Positions 18,420-28,048 of a DNA stretch of 64,000 bases are shown here, piece by piece. Position numbers and translations under genes: made by a program. The stretch covers positions 496,001 to 560,000 of the forward strand of contig PBQA01000013.1 of the NCBI GenBank assembly GCA_002724925.1, given 5' to 3'. Under the pieces are notes generated by a model, which was given only the letters and a program-made list of their open reading frames with translations, was not told where the DNA came from and made no database searches. Source of the stretch: Oceanospirillaceae bacterium. GTDB lineage: Bacteria; Pseudomonadota; Gammaproteobacteria; Pseudomonadales; Oceanobacteraceae. Positions within the stretch are counted from its first letter, which is position 1; every line of letters starts with the position of its first letter.

Positions 18420-19621
18420 TGCAGTCGCGCCACTGGTTTAAGTCTCTGTTTATCACTGCATGTGCTGCCGCGTTAGCTGCGTGCGCATCCACCAATGATC
18501 GGGTACTGCCTGACGCGTCTGGCGAAGCAAAGCCCGACGTTGTCTGGCGTATCAATCTTGGTGAAGGTCCGGGAGTAACCTACACCCGCCTCAAAGCAGC
18601 GGTAGACGGTGATACCGTTTATGCAGCGGATACCGGCGGCACGGTAACAGCGGTTGAGCTGGCATCGGGTGATCGACTCTGGACGAAAGATCTGGAACAA
18701 CCGATTCTTGGTGGCGTTTCTTTCAGTGATGATCAGTTATTTGTCAGCCTGCGAGAGGGTACACTGGTTGCACTGTCAGCCGATGATGGCTCCGAGCTTT
18801 GGCGGGCAATGCTGCCAAGTGAGGCTGTGGCGCAAGCGGCGGCTGATGAACAGCGAGTATTTATTCAGACGGTTGACGGGCGCGTTACGGCACTCGAGCG
18901 CGATACCGGTGCCCAGGCATGGTCCTACGAAGCTGGTATGCCCGTACTTTCTGTACGAGGCACAGGCACGCCGTTAATTACCGATCGCCTGGTAATTACT
19001 GGCTATGCAACGGGTAAGCTGGTCGCCCTTGATAAAGTGCTGGGTATTCCGCGTTGGGATATTCGCCTTGGCGTACCTGACGGTCGTTCTGAGCTTGAAC
19101 GTCTGGTAGACGTTGATGGCTCTCCAGTGTCTGATGGCCGAATCATTTTCGCCGCTGCGTATCACGGTAAAGTTGCCGCAGTGAGCGAGATGGGTGAAAC
19201 CATCTGGCAGGAAGAAGGTTCAACCTACACCAGCCCTGAATTAGCTCTCGGCAGCGTTTACCTGACGCTCGATGACGACAGTATCCAGTCGTATGACATG
19301 ATGACGGGTGCGAAAGCCTGGTTACAGACTGAGTTAATGGGGCGTGGCCTGGGGCAGGTCACAGCCACAGGAACGTATCTGGCCGTTGGCGATGAAGAAG
19401 GTTATGTACACTTTATCAGTCAGGTCGACGGCGGTATCGAGGGTCGTATCATGCTTCGTCCGAGACCTCTGCACATAAATTATCCGCACCAGCCGGAGGC
19501 GACTAACTGGCGCCTGTCTCGTGGTCGCGACTTCGGTATCCGTAGCAACATGCTGGACACAGATGAAGGCTTATTGGTGTATACCAATGCCGGTGATCTG
19601 GCCTTGATCGAACTGCGTTGA
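18419..19621 (+). CDS. bamB: Outer membrane assembly lipoprotein BamB
   Basis: Lipoprotein of the BAM complex that folds outer-membrane beta-barrels. The 400 residues begin with a signal peptide and lipobox (LAAC, lipidated Cys22). The rest shows eight-bladed propeller repeats of the PQQ type, with recurring DGDTVYAADTGGTVTAVELASG-like units around AL(S/D)..(G/D)...W. Context (yfgM-bamB-der) is the standard one. The first base of the ATG is the last base of the yfgM stop. Confidence 0.95.
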   Translation: MQSRHWFKSLFITACAAALAACASTNDRVLPDASGEAKPDVVWRINLGEGPGVTYTRLKAAVDGDTVYAADTGGTVTAVELASGDRLWTKDLEQPILGGVSFSDDQLFVSLREGTLVALSADDGSELWRAMLPSEAVAQAAADEQRVFIQTVDGRVTALERDTGAQAWSYEAGMPVLSVRGTGTPLITDRLVITGYATGKLVALDKVLGIPRWDIRLGVPDGRSELERLVDVDGSPVSDGRIIFAAAYHGKVAAVSEMGETIWQEEGSTYTSPELALGSVYLTLDDDSIQSYDMMTGAKAWLQTELMGRGLGQVTATGTYLAVGDEEGYVHFISQVDGGIEGRIMLRPRPLHINYPHQPEATNWRLSRGRDFGIRSNMLDTDEGLLVYTNAGDLALIELR

Positions 19622-19654
19622 TGCCTCACATTTTCTTATCCGAGGTTTCCTGAC

Positions 19655-21157
19655 ATGGTACCTGTTATCGCCCTCGTCGGGCGCCCGAACGTGGGCAAAT
19701 CGACGCTCTTTAACCGACTGACTAAAAGCCGTGATGCGCTGGTGGCAGAGATCGCCGGGCTGACGCGTGACCGTAAGTACGGTGAAGGGAAAGTGGGTGA
19801 TCATCCTTTCATTGTGATTGATACCGGCGGTATCAGTGGTCAGGAAGAAGGTATCGACTCGGCTATGGCAGGTCAGAGCTTTCAGGCGATTCAGGAAGCA
19901 GATATCGTTTTCTTTCTCGTCGATGTTGGCGCGGGCATTACAGCTGGCGACAGAATGATTGCTGAGCACCTGCGTCGCAATGGTAAAGCTGCCTATCTGA
20001 TTGCCAACAAAATCGACGGTAAGAACCCGGACATCGTACTCGGTGAGTTTTTCGAGCTGGGTATGGGGGAGCCTCTGCCTATTGCTGCAGCGCATAACCG
20101 GGGCATTTCGGCACTGATCGACTACGTTATGGACGAGTTGATTGAAGAAGAAAAAGCCGAAGAAGAAGAGACTGGTTACTACTACGAAGAGGGTGAAGAA
20201 GACGTTCACCACGAAGAGCTTGATATAAAAGGCATCAAGATCGCCGTAGTCGGGCGCCCGAATGTCGGTAAATCAACACTGGTAAACCGCTTTCTTGGTG
20301 AAGAGCGTGTCGTTGTGTATGACGAAGCCGGAACGACCAGAGACAGTATTTATATTCCGTATGAACGGCACGGTCAGGAATACACCTTGATTGATACTGC
20401 GGGTGTACGCCGTCGTAAGAACATCTCAGAAGCGGCAGAGAAATTTTCCATTATTAAAACGCTGCAGGCTATTCAGGACTGCAACGTCTGTATTCTCGTA
20501 TTGGATGCACGCACCGGTATCGTGGAGCAGGACCTTCATATGCTCAGCTTTGTGCTGAACTCCGGTCGTGCATTGGTCATTGCCATTAATAAATGGGATG
20601 GCATGGACGCTGACGATAAACAGCGCGTCAAAGACGAAATTGACCGCCGCTTCGATTTCCTGACGTTTGCCGATATGCACTTTATCTCAGCGCTGCACGG
20701 TACGGGGGTCGGTCACTTGTACGAGTCTGTGGATCAGGCCTATGAGTCTGCGATGGCGAAATGGCAGACCAACATGCTGACCCGCATTCTTGAAGATGCT
20801 ATCGCCGCGCACCAGCCGCCTATTATTCGTGGCCGTCGCCCTAAGCTGCGTTACGCGCACCAAGGGGGCTCGAATCCTCCACGTATCATCGTTCATGGCA
20901 CTATGGTTAATGAACTGCCAGAAGATTACAGGCGCTACCTTGCGAACACGTTCCGGCGTGTGCTGAATATCTCTGGTACGCCTATCCGGTTTGAGTTCCG
21001 CCAGGGTGACAATCCTTTCTCTGACAAGAAGAAAGAGGTTCGTCACTCCAGTAAACGTCGTGCTGAGGCTGTAGAGCGGACGGAGAACAAGCGCCGGATC
21101 AAACGCGATAAAGCGCGTAAGCAACTCAAGAAGTCTTACCGTAAGCCCGGTGGTTGA
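19655..21157 (+). CDS. der: Ribosome-associated GTPase Der (EngA)
   Basis: Double GTPase needed for 50S ribosome maturation. Two full G domains are present: [12 protein letters not shown] (about residues 8-19), DTGG and NKID for the first, and [14 protein letters not shown] (about 206-219), DTAGVRRR and NKWD for the second. They are joined by an acidic Glu-rich linker and followed by a KH-like domain and a Lys/Arg-rich tail. The 500 residues match the family. GAGG precedes the ATG. Confidence 0.97.
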   Translation: MVPVIALVGRPNVGKSTLFNRLTKSRDALVAEIAGLTRDRKYGEGKVGDHPFIVIDTGGISGQEEGIDSAMAGQSFQAIQEADIVFFLVDVGAGITAGDRMIAEHLRRNGKAAYLIANKIDGKNPDIVLGEFFELGMGEPLPIAAAHNRGISALIDYVMDELIEEEKAEEEETGYYYEEGEEDVHHEELDIKGIKIAVVGRPNVGKSTLVNRFLGEERVVVYDEAGTTRDSIYIPYERHGQEYTLIDTAGVRRRKNISEAAEKFSIIKTLQAIQDCNVCILVLDARTGIVEQDLHMLSFVLNSGRALVIAINKWDGMDADDKQRVKDEIDRRFDFLTFADMHFISALHGTGVGHLYESVDQAYESAMAKWQTNMLTRILEDAIAAHQPPIIRGRRPKLRYAHQGGSNPPRIIVHGTMVNELPEDYRRYLANTFRRVLNISGTPIRFEFRQGDNPFSDKKKEVRHSSKRRAEAVERTENKRRIKRDKARKQLKKSYRKPGG

Positions 21158-21173
21158 CACTTGTTTATCCGTG

Positions 21174-21201
21174 CTGAGAGAGGCAATATAAGCCCTCTCA
21201 G
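21174..21201. repeat. Stem-loop between der and the GlxA-type regulator
   Basis: CTGAGAG (21174-21180) pairs with CTCTCAG (21195-21201), and the stem can be extended inward by GGC/GCC with a bulge. No U-tract follows and it lies seven bases before the next start, so it is more likely a leader hairpin than a terminator. Confidence 0.4.
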
Positions 21202-21207
21202 TGTGGA

Positions 21208-22197
21208 ATGTGTCATATGCATAACGTTGTCATTACAGCCTTTCCAGGGGCCATGTCATCTGCAATCGCAGGTGTAGCGGATCTTCTGGTATCCAGTGGC
21301 GTTCTGTGGAATGTTATTCAGGGTGAACCCCACGAACGTTACTTCAGCGTCAGAATTGCTTCGGAAGACGGTAATCCGGTGCGCTGTGTGAATGGCATCG
21401 AAATTTCTGCGCATATGAGTTTCGCTGACATTGACCACACAGATATTCTGATCGTTCCTACCATTGCTGTTCATATAAACGACGTCCTCAAGAAAGAGCA
21501 GGCCCTTACCGAGCTTCTGCGCAAAGCAGATAAGAAAGGTTGGACGATCTGTGGAAACTGCACTGGTAATTTCCTGCTGGCTGAATCCGGTGTACTGGAC
21601 GGGCGGAAAGCAACCACCCACTGGGGCTATCGGGATTTCTTTGCAGAGCGCTATCCCGGCGTTGAACTGGCCGCAGATCAATTAATTACCCGTGATGGCG
21701 ATATCTACTGTGCTGGTGGAGGCCTCGCCTGGTTCGACCTTACCCTGCACCTGATTGAGCGTTTCGTGAACCATGAAGTGGCGATGCAGACGGCCAAAGC
21801 TTTTGTGTTTGACTACCGCCGTGACAGCCAACTTTCTTATTCTCTTATGCGTCTCGCTAAGCCACATAAAGACGATCGGATCAGCGAGATTCAGGAGTGG
21901 CTGGACGCACATTATGCCGATAAGGTTCTTGTCGAAGAGCTGGCATCGCAGTTTGGTATGTCGAAGCGCACTCTGATCCGACGTTTCAACAGTGCGTTGT
22001 CGATGTCACCCAATGCTTATATTCAGACGGTTCGTATTGAGGCTGCACGTAAGCTGCTCGAAGAAACCGAACGAACAGTGGACGTGGTAATGAATGAAGT
22101 CGGCTATGAAGATGGTAGCTCGTTCCGGCGATTGTTTCGCTCTAAAACCGGGCTCACACCAACGGAATACCGCCGACGCTTCAGCCGTAGGTTGTAA
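21208..22197 (+). CDS. GlxA-family AraC-type transcriptional regulator
   Basis: A 329-residue regulator with an N-terminal DJ-1/PfpI-like amidotransferase-fold domain (about 5-190, with the nucleophile-elbow region GNCTGNFLLAESGVLDGRKATTHW). Its C-terminal AraC helix-turn-helix pair spans about 225-325 (LASQFGMSKRTLIRRFNSAL and DVVMNEVGYEDGSSFRRLFRSKTGLTP). Family members control catabolism of amines and betaines, but the target here is unknown. An alternative ATG lies at 21217. The next gene begins six bases after the stop. Confidence 0.88.
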   Translation: MCHMHNVVITAFPGAMSSAIAGVADLLVSSGVLWNVIQGEPHERYFSVRIASEDGNPVRCVNGIEISAHMSFADIDHTDILIVPTIAVHINDVLKKEQALTELLRKADKKGWTICGNCTGNFLLAESGVLDGRKATTHWGYRDFFAERYPGVELAADQLITRDGDIYCAGGGLAWFDLTLHLIERFVNHEVAMQTAKAFVFDYRRDSQLSYSLMRLAKPHKDDRISEIQEWLDAHYADKVLVEELASQFGMSKRTLIRRFNSALSMSPNAYIQTVRIEAARKLLEETERTVDVVMNEVGYEDGSSFRRLFRSKTGLTPTEYRRRFSRRL

Positions 22198-22203
22198 CAG
22201 CCA

Positions 22204-22644
22204 ATGAGCAATAACGTCGCCAGCAACAGAAGAACGATACGAAACCCCGTCGTCCGACATCTGGTTATGGGCATCGGATGGTTGAGTGTTGCTCTGGGTT
22301 TTATTGGGATATTTCTGCCTGTCTTGCCAACAACACCTTTTCTGCTGCTATCGGCCGCGTGTTTCGTGCGTACCTCACCAAAGTTTTATCAATGGTTGGT
22401 AGAACACCCGAGGCTGGGTCGTTACCTGATTTACTATCTGGATGGTCAAGGAATGCCTTTAAAGGCGAAGGTGTACACCTTACTGTTGATGTGGACCATG
22501 CTTCTCCTGACCGCCTTTGTCATTCTGCAGCGTCCTATGTTGCACTATCTTCTTCCGGCCATAGGGCTGGGGGTTTCTATCTATATTCTGCGCTTGCCGA
22601 CGCTGAAAATAGCGCCAGAACTTCCGAGCGATAAGAGCAAATAA
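22204..22644 (+). CDS. YbaN-family (DUF454) inner membrane protein
   Basis: A 146-residue small membrane protein. The DUF454 signature GFIGIFLPVLPTTPFLLLSAACFVRTSPKFYQWL lies at about residues 32-66. Two hydrophobic segments follow near 92-130. Function is not known for the family. It is tightly spaced between the regulator and the PAP2 gene (one base before the latter), which suggests a three-gene unit. Confidence 0.85.
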   Translation: MSNNVASNRRTIRNPVVRHLVMGIGWLSVALGFIGIFLPVLPTTPFLLLSAACFVRTSPKFYQWLVEHPRLGRYLIYYLDGQGMPLKAKVYTLLLMWTMLLLTAFVILQRPMLHYLLPAIGLGVSIYILRLPTLKIAPELPSDKSK

Positions 22645-22645
22645 C

Positions 22646-23314
22646 ATGTTGAATACCTTAAAAGTACACGCTGACTGGATCAGTTTTATTCTTCTCGCGG
22701 CCTTGTTTGTTGTGTATCCGCAGATTGATCTGGCGGTTAGTGGTTGGTTCTATGATCCGGTGTCTGGAGACTGGTGGGGAAGTGACAGCGCTGTGGCGGA
22801 TTCAATTTATGGTATTTTTCGTTACATCCCTTATTTCCTGGTGCCGGTACTTCTTTTTTCGGTGATTGCTGGGTTCTTTTCGTTTGGGCCTGATAAGGCG
22901 AACCAGAAATTGCTGACGTTTTTGTTGGTCACTCTCCTTGCTGGCCCCGGCATTTTGGTACACAGCGTGTTTAAAGAGGGCTTTGACCGTGCACGCCCCA
23001 AAAATGTCGAGCAGTTTGACGGACGTAAAACCTTCACTCCGGCTTTTGTTATCAACGAGACCTGCAGCAAGGGCTGTAATTCATTTGTCAGTGGCCATGC
23101 AGCAATGGGCTTCTGGTTTATGACGCTCGGTTGGCTGTTCAGCAGTCGCAAGTGGTTCTGGGCCGGGCTGGTTACCGGTGTCGTTTTAAGTGCGACACGT
23201 ATCATTCAGGGGGGACACTTCCTGAGTGACACACTCTTTGCTGGGTATGTCTGTTATTTCACATTCCGCCTGTGTGGTTGGTGGATTCTTAGACAGAGCA
23301 AGCCAGCGATTTGA
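22646..23314 (+). CDS. PAP2-family phosphatase
   Basis: A 222-residue membrane phosphatase with about six transmembrane segments. All three PAP2 motifs are present: KEGFDRARP (KX6RP), SGH in FVSGHAAMG, and SATRIIQGGHFLSD (SRX5HX3D type). Likely substrates are lipid phosphates or pyrophosphates such as phosphatidylglycerophosphate, undecaprenyl pyrophosphate or the lipid A 1-phosphate. The sequence does not decide which. It starts one base after the YbaN-like gene. Confidence 0.88.
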   Translation: MLNTLKVHADWISFILLAALFVVYPQIDLAVSGWFYDPVSGDWWGSDSAVADSIYGIFRYIPYFLVPVLLFSVIAGFFSFGPDKANQKLLTFLLVTLLAGPGILVHSVFKEGFDRARPKNVEQFDGRKTFTPAFVINETCSKGCNSFVSGHAAMGFWFMTLGWLFSSRKWFWAGLVTGVVLSATRIIQGGHFLSDTLFAGYVCYFTFRLCGWWILRQSKPAI

Positions 23315-23464
23315 AAGCCGTAATAGATTAAGAATTTGATACCGCTATTACCAAGAACTGGCGCGAATTGTTACTGATCTGGCTATATTACACCTGTATA
23401 ACGTTTGTATTACAGACTAATATCAATGCAAAGGTTCTGACATAGGGATCTTTATCTCCACTTT

Positions 23465-23495
23465 TAAGCCCGGTTTTCACCGGGCTTATTTTTTT
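23465..23495 (+). terminator. Intrinsic terminator downstream of the PAP2 gene
   Basis: A perfect nine-base-pair stem TAAGCCCGG/CCGGGCTTA (23465-23488) with a six-base loop is followed by seven T residues. Confidence 0.9.
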
Positions 23496-23590
23496 CCTTC
23501 TTATATATCGTTTTACGCAATGGTATTTCCTGCGGTTCAGCCTGGCGTTTTCGCGTGTGCAATCAGCGTTCAGACTTTTCTGGTGGTATA

Positions 23591-23618
23591 AAAAAACGCC
23601 GGACGAACCGGCGTTTTT
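23591..23618 (-). terminator. Terminator for the Tim44-domain gene (bidirectional shape)
   Basis: AAAAACGCCGG / CCGGCGTTTTT (23592-23618) with an ACGAA loop is a perfect 11-base inverted repeat. On the minus strand it ends in a run of six T, 18 bases after the stop of the Tim44-domain gene. Confidence 0.88.
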
Positions 23619-23635
23619 AAGCGAGAAGCTAAGCA

Positions 23636-24457
23636 TTACTCAGCTTCAATACCGACAACCAACCAGGGCGCATTGTCGTCACGGAGGTCGCGTTCAAGAT
23701 GCCATACATCGAAGATACCATCTTCAGATTTTTCCAGATCATCTTTGCAGCGGCCACGGAACAGAACACTGATTTCGCGGTGGGTTGGCGTCTCATCAGC
23801 GCGCACAATTTCTGCGTTAAGGTCCAGAATTTCCGTCTTTGGCGGAACCATCAGACGGTTGCGTTGAGCGGCCAGTGCATCGTACAGCTCAGGGCTAACA
23901 TACTCACGAATCAGGTCGAGGTTGCCGTCGTTCCAGGCTTGTTGAACAAGGTGATAGTGCTCGAGTGCGCCTTGTGTGAAGGCTTCTGCATCAAAGTCAG
24001 CAGGCAACGACATAGGTTGATCAGGAGCCACGGTTGCACTCGCAGTCTCGTTCGCTGACTGAAAGCTCTGATGAGTTGCCGGACCGTGCGCCGCGGCGGC
24101 TGCCTGGCGCTGCTGAGCTTGCCCGGCTCCACGCAGAAGGCGAATGATGACGAACGCAGCAAGACCCAGCAGAAGGATGTCCATAATCTGAATGCCTTCG
24201 AATGCGCCGCTGCCCAGCAGGTAAGCGAACAGGCCACCGGCCAGCAGGCCGCCCATCATTCCACCCATCATACCGCCTTTGGAAGGGGCAGCCTGAGTGT
24301 TACCTGAGGTTTTGTCTGACTGCTTTGCCGGCGCGCTGCGTTGCTGCGTAGGGAAGCTTTTCCCAAAGCCGCCGCTACCAAACCGTTTCGCGTGAGCTTC
24401 ACTCACTACACCTAAGGTCAGCAGCATGGCCGACAATACCGTGATTAATGCTTTCAT
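23636..24457 (-). CDS. Tim44-like-domain membrane protein
   Basis: A 273-residue protein with a cleavable signal peptide (ends around EAHA, residue 23) and a Gln/Ser/Ala-rich linker. Then come a GGMMGGMMGGLLAGGLFAYLLG segment, a transmembrane helix (about 92-110) and a C-terminal Tim44-like domain (about 155-272; AFTQGALEHYHLVQQAWNDGNLDLIREYVSPELYDAL). Bacterial members of this family are membrane proteins of unclear function, some linked to inner-membrane protein assembly. It overlaps the metG stop by one base (TAATG), so it is translationally coupled to metG. Confidence 0.88.
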   Translation of the reverse strand: MKALITVLSAMLLTLGVVSEAHAKRFGSGGFGKSFPTQQRSAPAKQSDKTSGNTQAAPSKGGMMGGMMGGLLAGGLFAYLLGSGAFEGIQIMDILLLGLAAFVIIRLLRGAGQAQQRQAAAAAHGPATHQSFQSANETASATVAPDQPMSLPADFDAEAFTQGALEHYHLVQQAWNDGNLDLIREYVSPELYDALAAQRNRLMVPPKTEILDLNAEIVRADETPTHREISVLFRGRCKDDLEKSEDGIFDVWHLERDLRDDNAPWLVVGIEAE

Positions 24458-26568
24458 TACATTACCCTCATGCCCGGTTGGGCGCCGTCGTGCGGTTCAA
24501 GTAGGTAGATTTCGCTGCCGCCAGGGCCGGCGGCAAGCACCATGCCTTCTGACAGACCAAACTTCATTTTACGCGGAGCCAGGTTCGCGACCATTACAGT
24601 CAGTTTGCCTTCCAGGTCTTCTGGCTTATAGGCCGCTTTAATACCTGAGAATACGTTCCTGGTTTCGCCATTGCCAATATCCAGAGTCAGCTGCAGAAGT
24701 TTGTCTGCACCATCAACGTGGTCGGCTTTGATAATTCGGGCGATTCGCAGATCGACCTTGGCAAAGTCCGGGAATTCGATAGTGTCAGCGATTACTTCAT
24801 TGCCATCTTCTCTGAGCTCTGGCCCTTTGTTCTTGGCCTTCTTTTCAGCTTTCTTATCTGCTTTTTTGTCGGCTTTCTGATTTTTTGCAGCCGCTGCGCC
24901 ACCGTTCTCTTTTTCGAGTTCGGTTTTTGTTTCTTCGAGAATGGCGGTGACCTTGTCCATTTCAGCTCGAGCCAGCATAGGCTTGAACTTATTAATCGCA
25001 TGGCCAGTCAGGATGCTGCGGCGATCTTCCCAACCCAGTGATTCAAGGTTGAGGAAGGCTGCGGTTTTATCAGCAAGTTCAGGCAGCACTGGTGAAAGGT
25101 AGGTCATCAGCTGACGGAAAAGGTTCACCGCAACAGAGCAGACTTCCAGTACTTCCTGTTCGCGGCCTTCTTCTTTCGACATGGCCCATGGCGCTTTTGC
25201 CTGAATGTATTCGTTGGCACGATCAGCGAGTGTCATGATTTCTTTCATGGCGCGGCTGAATTCGCGCTTCTCATACAATTCTGCGATCTGGTCGCCGGCG
25301 TTAATGAAGTCATTCACCATGGCTTCCTCAGCACAGTTCTCACTGAGTACGCCACCGGACTTCTTGATGAAGTTCGCGGTGCGGCTGGCAATGTTGATCA
25401 GCTTGTTCACCAGGTCGGAATTAACGCGCTGGACGAAGTCTTCGAGGTTGAGATCGAAGTCATCGACGCTGCTACCCAGCTTAGCGGCAAAGTAGTAGCG
25501 CAGATACGTTGGATTCAGGTGGTTCAGGTACGTACGTGCCTTGATAAAGGTGCCACGTGACTTAGACATCTTGGCACCATTAACAGTCACGAATCCGTGA
25601 GCGTTGACGGCGGTTGGGGTACGGAAGTCTGCAGCTGACAGCATGGATGGCCAGAACAGCGCGTGGAAGTTAATGATGTCTTTACCGATAAAGTGATAAA
25701 CCTCGGCATCGGAATCCGGCTTCCAGTAATCATCGAAGCTCAGATCTTCGCGGCGATCACACAGGTTTTTGAAGCTCGCCATATAGCCGATTGGGGCATC
25801 AAGCCAGACATAAAAGTACTTGCCTGGTGCATCTGGAATCTCAAAACCAAAGTAAGGTGCATCACGGGAGATATCCCATTCCTGCAGCCCCGAGTCCAGC
25901 CACTCTGACAGCTTGTTAGCGACTTCGTCCTGTAAGGTGCCAGAACGTGTCCATTCTTTCAGAAAGTCCTGAAAATCCGGCAGTTTAAAGAAGAAGTGCT
26001 CGGACTCTTTTTCTACTGGGGTAGCACCTGAGATAACAGAGTATGGCTTCTTCAGTTCGGCTGGGGTGTAAGTCGCGCCGCACACCTCACAGTTGTCGCC
26101 ATATTGATCTTCGGCATCGCACTTAGGGCAGTTACCTTTGATGTAGCGATCTGCCAGAAACAGCTCTTTAACGGGATCATAAAGCTGTTTGATGTTGCGG
26201 GTAGCGATATGGCCTTTGTCGCGGCATGCTTTGTAGATAGTCGCAGACAGTTCCCGGTTTTCTTCACTATGAGTGCTGTGAAAATTATCGAACGCGATCT
26301 GGAAGTCGGCAAAATCGGTTTCGTGCTCGGCTTTAACGCGGGCAATCTGCTCTTCAGGGCTGATGCCTTCTTTCTCAGCACGCAGCATGATGGCTGTGCC
26401 GTGGGCGTCATCCGCACAGACATAGGTACACATGTGTCCGCGCGCTTTCTGGAAGCGGACCCAGATGTCTGTCTGAATGTATTCCAGCAGGTGGCCAAGG
26501 TGAATGGAGCCGTTTGCGTAGGGCAGGGCACTGGTAACTAGTATTTTGCGAGCGTTCTGATCGGTCAT
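24457..26568 (-). CDS. metG: Methionyl-tRNA synthetase
   Basis: Class I synthetase that charges both initiator and elongator tRNA-Met. The 703 residues include the HIGH-type motif HLGH ([15 protein letters not shown]), a zinc knuckle CPKC...CEVCG, the KMSKS loop ([11 protein letters not shown]) and a C-terminal Trbp111-like tRNA-binding dimerisation domain (about 600-703). A Lys/Asp/Ala-rich linker (about 545-590) separates the last domain. The tandem initiator tRNA genes lie 34 kb away in the same window. Confidence 0.97.
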   Translation of the reverse strand: MTDQNARKILVTSALPYANGSIHLGHLLEYIQTDIWVRFQKARGHMCTYVCADDAHGTAIMLRAEKEGISPEEQIARVKAEHETDFADFQIAFDNFHSTHSEENRELSATIYKACRDKGHIATRNIKQLYDPVKELFLADRYIKGNCPKCDAEDQYGDNCEVCGATYTPAELKKPYSVISGATPVEKESEHFFFKLPDFQDFLKEWTRSGTLQDEVANKLSEWLDSGLQEWDISRDAPYFGFEIPDAPGKYFYVWLDAPIGYMASFKNLCDRREDLSFDDYWKPDSDAEVYHFIGKDIINFHALFWPSMLSAADFRTPTAVNAHGFVTVNGAKMSKSRGTFIKARTYLNHLNPTYLRYYFAAKLGSSVDDFDLNLEDFVQRVNSDLVNKLINIASRTANFIKKSGGVLSENCAEEAMVNDFINAGDQIAELYEKREFSRAMKEIMTLADRANEYIQAKAPWAMSKEEGREQEVLEVCSVAVNLFRQLMTYLSPVLPELADKTAAFLNLESLGWEDRRSILTGHAINKFKPMLARAEMDKVTAILEETKTELEKENGGAAAAKNQKADKKADKKAEKKAKNKGPELREDGNEVIADTIEFPDFAKVDLRIARIIKADHVDGADKLLQLTLDIGNGETRNVFSGIKAAYKPEDLEGKLTVMVANLAPRKMKFGLSEGMVLAAGPGGSEIYLLEPHDGAQPGMRVM

Positions 26569-26677
26569 GACAATTCGTTTCGGTGGCTCTGAAAAAGTGG
26601 GGTCATATTGTAGCGGCTCCGCTGGGGCAGTTATACCCCAGCGGCATCGGCGGACATTCGCAGGTCAGAAAAACCTG

Positions 26678-27964
26678 TCAGTCGTCGTCGCGGATATTCG
26701 GGTCAATCGTTACTTTGGCACTGCGTATCGTGTTGTCTTTGATCTGCATGATTTCAATACGGTAGCGGCCAATGCGGAGGCAGACGGGAGATTCAGGAAT
26801 ATGCTCCAGGTACTCGACGATCAGGCCGCTCACGGATTTCGGCCCATCAATCGGTAATTCCCAGTGCATCGACTTGTTTACATCGCGGACGAAAGCGGTG
26901 CCATCAATGATGAAACTGCCGTCTTCCTGCGGATGAACATCCGGCGAGCTGGCTGCGGCAACATCGGTCGTAAACTCGCCGACGATCTCTTCGAGAATGT
27001 CCTCGAGAGTGCAGATGCCATGAACATCACCGTATTCATCGACCACAAGTGCAATGCGACGCTGATACTTCTGAAAGTTAAACAACTGGGTATGCAGAGG
27101 CGTGCTCTCAGGGATGAAGTAAGGCTCGCGCGAAAGCTTTTCGATGTCTTCTTTCAGATATTCACCGGATGAAAGAAAGCGGCTGATATTCCGGGTATGC
27201 AGAACGCCGACGACATTGTTGATGTCTCCGCGGAAGACAGGCAGGCGCGTGTGTTGCGTGGTACGCAGCTGCTGAATGATGTCGCTCAGCGGGTCGTCGA
27301 GGTCGATACCCACCACTTCGTTTCGCGGCACCATAATGTCGTTCACCGTCATCTTCTCCAGGTCAAGAATGGAGATCAGCATGTGCTGGTGACGTTTCGG
27401 TATCATAGAGCCCGCTTCGCGGACTACGGTACGCAGTTCTTCGGTACTCAGGTTGTCTGGTGTCGCATTGGCGACATCAACACGAACCAGTTTAAGCAAC
27501 CAGTTGGCAATAGTATTAACAAACCACACCGCTGGATGAAGCGCCCATTGCAGCCACAAAAGGATCGATGAGGCCGGGAAGGCGATTTTCTCCGGCGCAA
27601 TCGCTGCCAGAGTCTTCGGTGTCAGTTCTGCGAAGATCAACACAATCAGGGTGAACAGTATGGTGTTTACGAACACCGCCAGATCCGGATTGTCCGGCCA
27701 TAGCCGCTGGCTGATGATGGTTGCTAAGGCAGCCGCAGCAAAGTTCACCAGATTGTTGCCGGTGAGAATGGTACCGATCATCCGGTCTGGCTTCTCAAGA
27801 AGCTTAACCGAGCGCATGGCTCCTTTGTGCTTACTCTTGGCGAGGTGGCGCAAGCGGTAACGGTTCAGAGACATCATGCCGGTTTCAGAACTTGAGAAGA
27901 AGCCTGACAGCACGATTAAAAGAGCGAGTATGCCGAAGAGCACACTCAAGGGAACGTCGTTCAA
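26678..27964 (-). CDS. CorB/CorC-type CNNM-family protein (YfjD-like)
   Basis: A 428-residue inner membrane protein: an N-terminal DUF21 membrane domain with about four helices (1-170, GFFSSSETGMMSLNRYRLRHLAKS), a CBS pair (about 200-330), and a C-terminal CorC/HlyC domain (about 340-425). The family is linked to magnesium and cobalt efflux or resistance. The start is TTG with AGGAC about eight bases upstream. Together with the YpjD-like gene and ffh it reproduces the conserved corB-ypjD-ffh neighbourhood. Confidence 0.9.
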   Translation of the reverse strand: MNDVPLSVLFGILALLIVLSGFFSSSETGMMSLNRYRLRHLAKSKHKGAMRSVKLLEKPDRMIGTILTGNNLVNFAAAALATIISQRLWPDNPDLAVFVNTILFTLIVLIFAELTPKTLAAIAPEKIAFPASSILLWLQWALHPAVWFVNTIANWLLKLVRVDVANATPDNLSTEELRTVVREAGSMIPKRHQHMLISILDLEKMTVNDIMVPRNEVVGIDLDDPLSDIIQQLRTTQHTRLPVFRGDINNVVGVLHTRNISRFLSSGEYLKEDIEKLSREPYFIPESTPLHTQLFNFQKYQRRIALVVDEYGDVHGICTLEDILEEIVGEFTTDVAAASSPDVHPQEDGSFIIDGTAFVRDVNKSMHWELPIDGPKSVSGLIVEYLEHIPESPVCLRIGRYRIEIMQIKDNTIRSAKVTIDPNIRDDD

Positions 27965-28048
27965 GACGGTGTCCTATAACTGATACGATTCCGCCATCAT
28001 AGGCACTGACGTTGGGGTGTCAAGCGGGTGATAAATGGGCTCTGTGGC

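Larger units (their letters stand above)
23315..23635. other. Intergenic region with two terminators
   Basis: No gene is visible. The part before the plus-strand terminator (23315-23464) is AT-rich and contains an 18-base stretch (23395-23412) that recurs at 44947-44964. Either it is the long 3' UTR of the PAP2 gene or it includes a small RNA ending at the terminator. No clean promoter with proper spacing is seen. Both terminators are listed separately. Confidence 0.5.

Noticed and set aside
23368-23495. A small RNA gene ending at the terminator after the PAP2 gene
   Set aside because: TTGTTA and TATATT are only 10 bases apart, so there is no valid promoter. A long 3' UTR explains the terminator as well.
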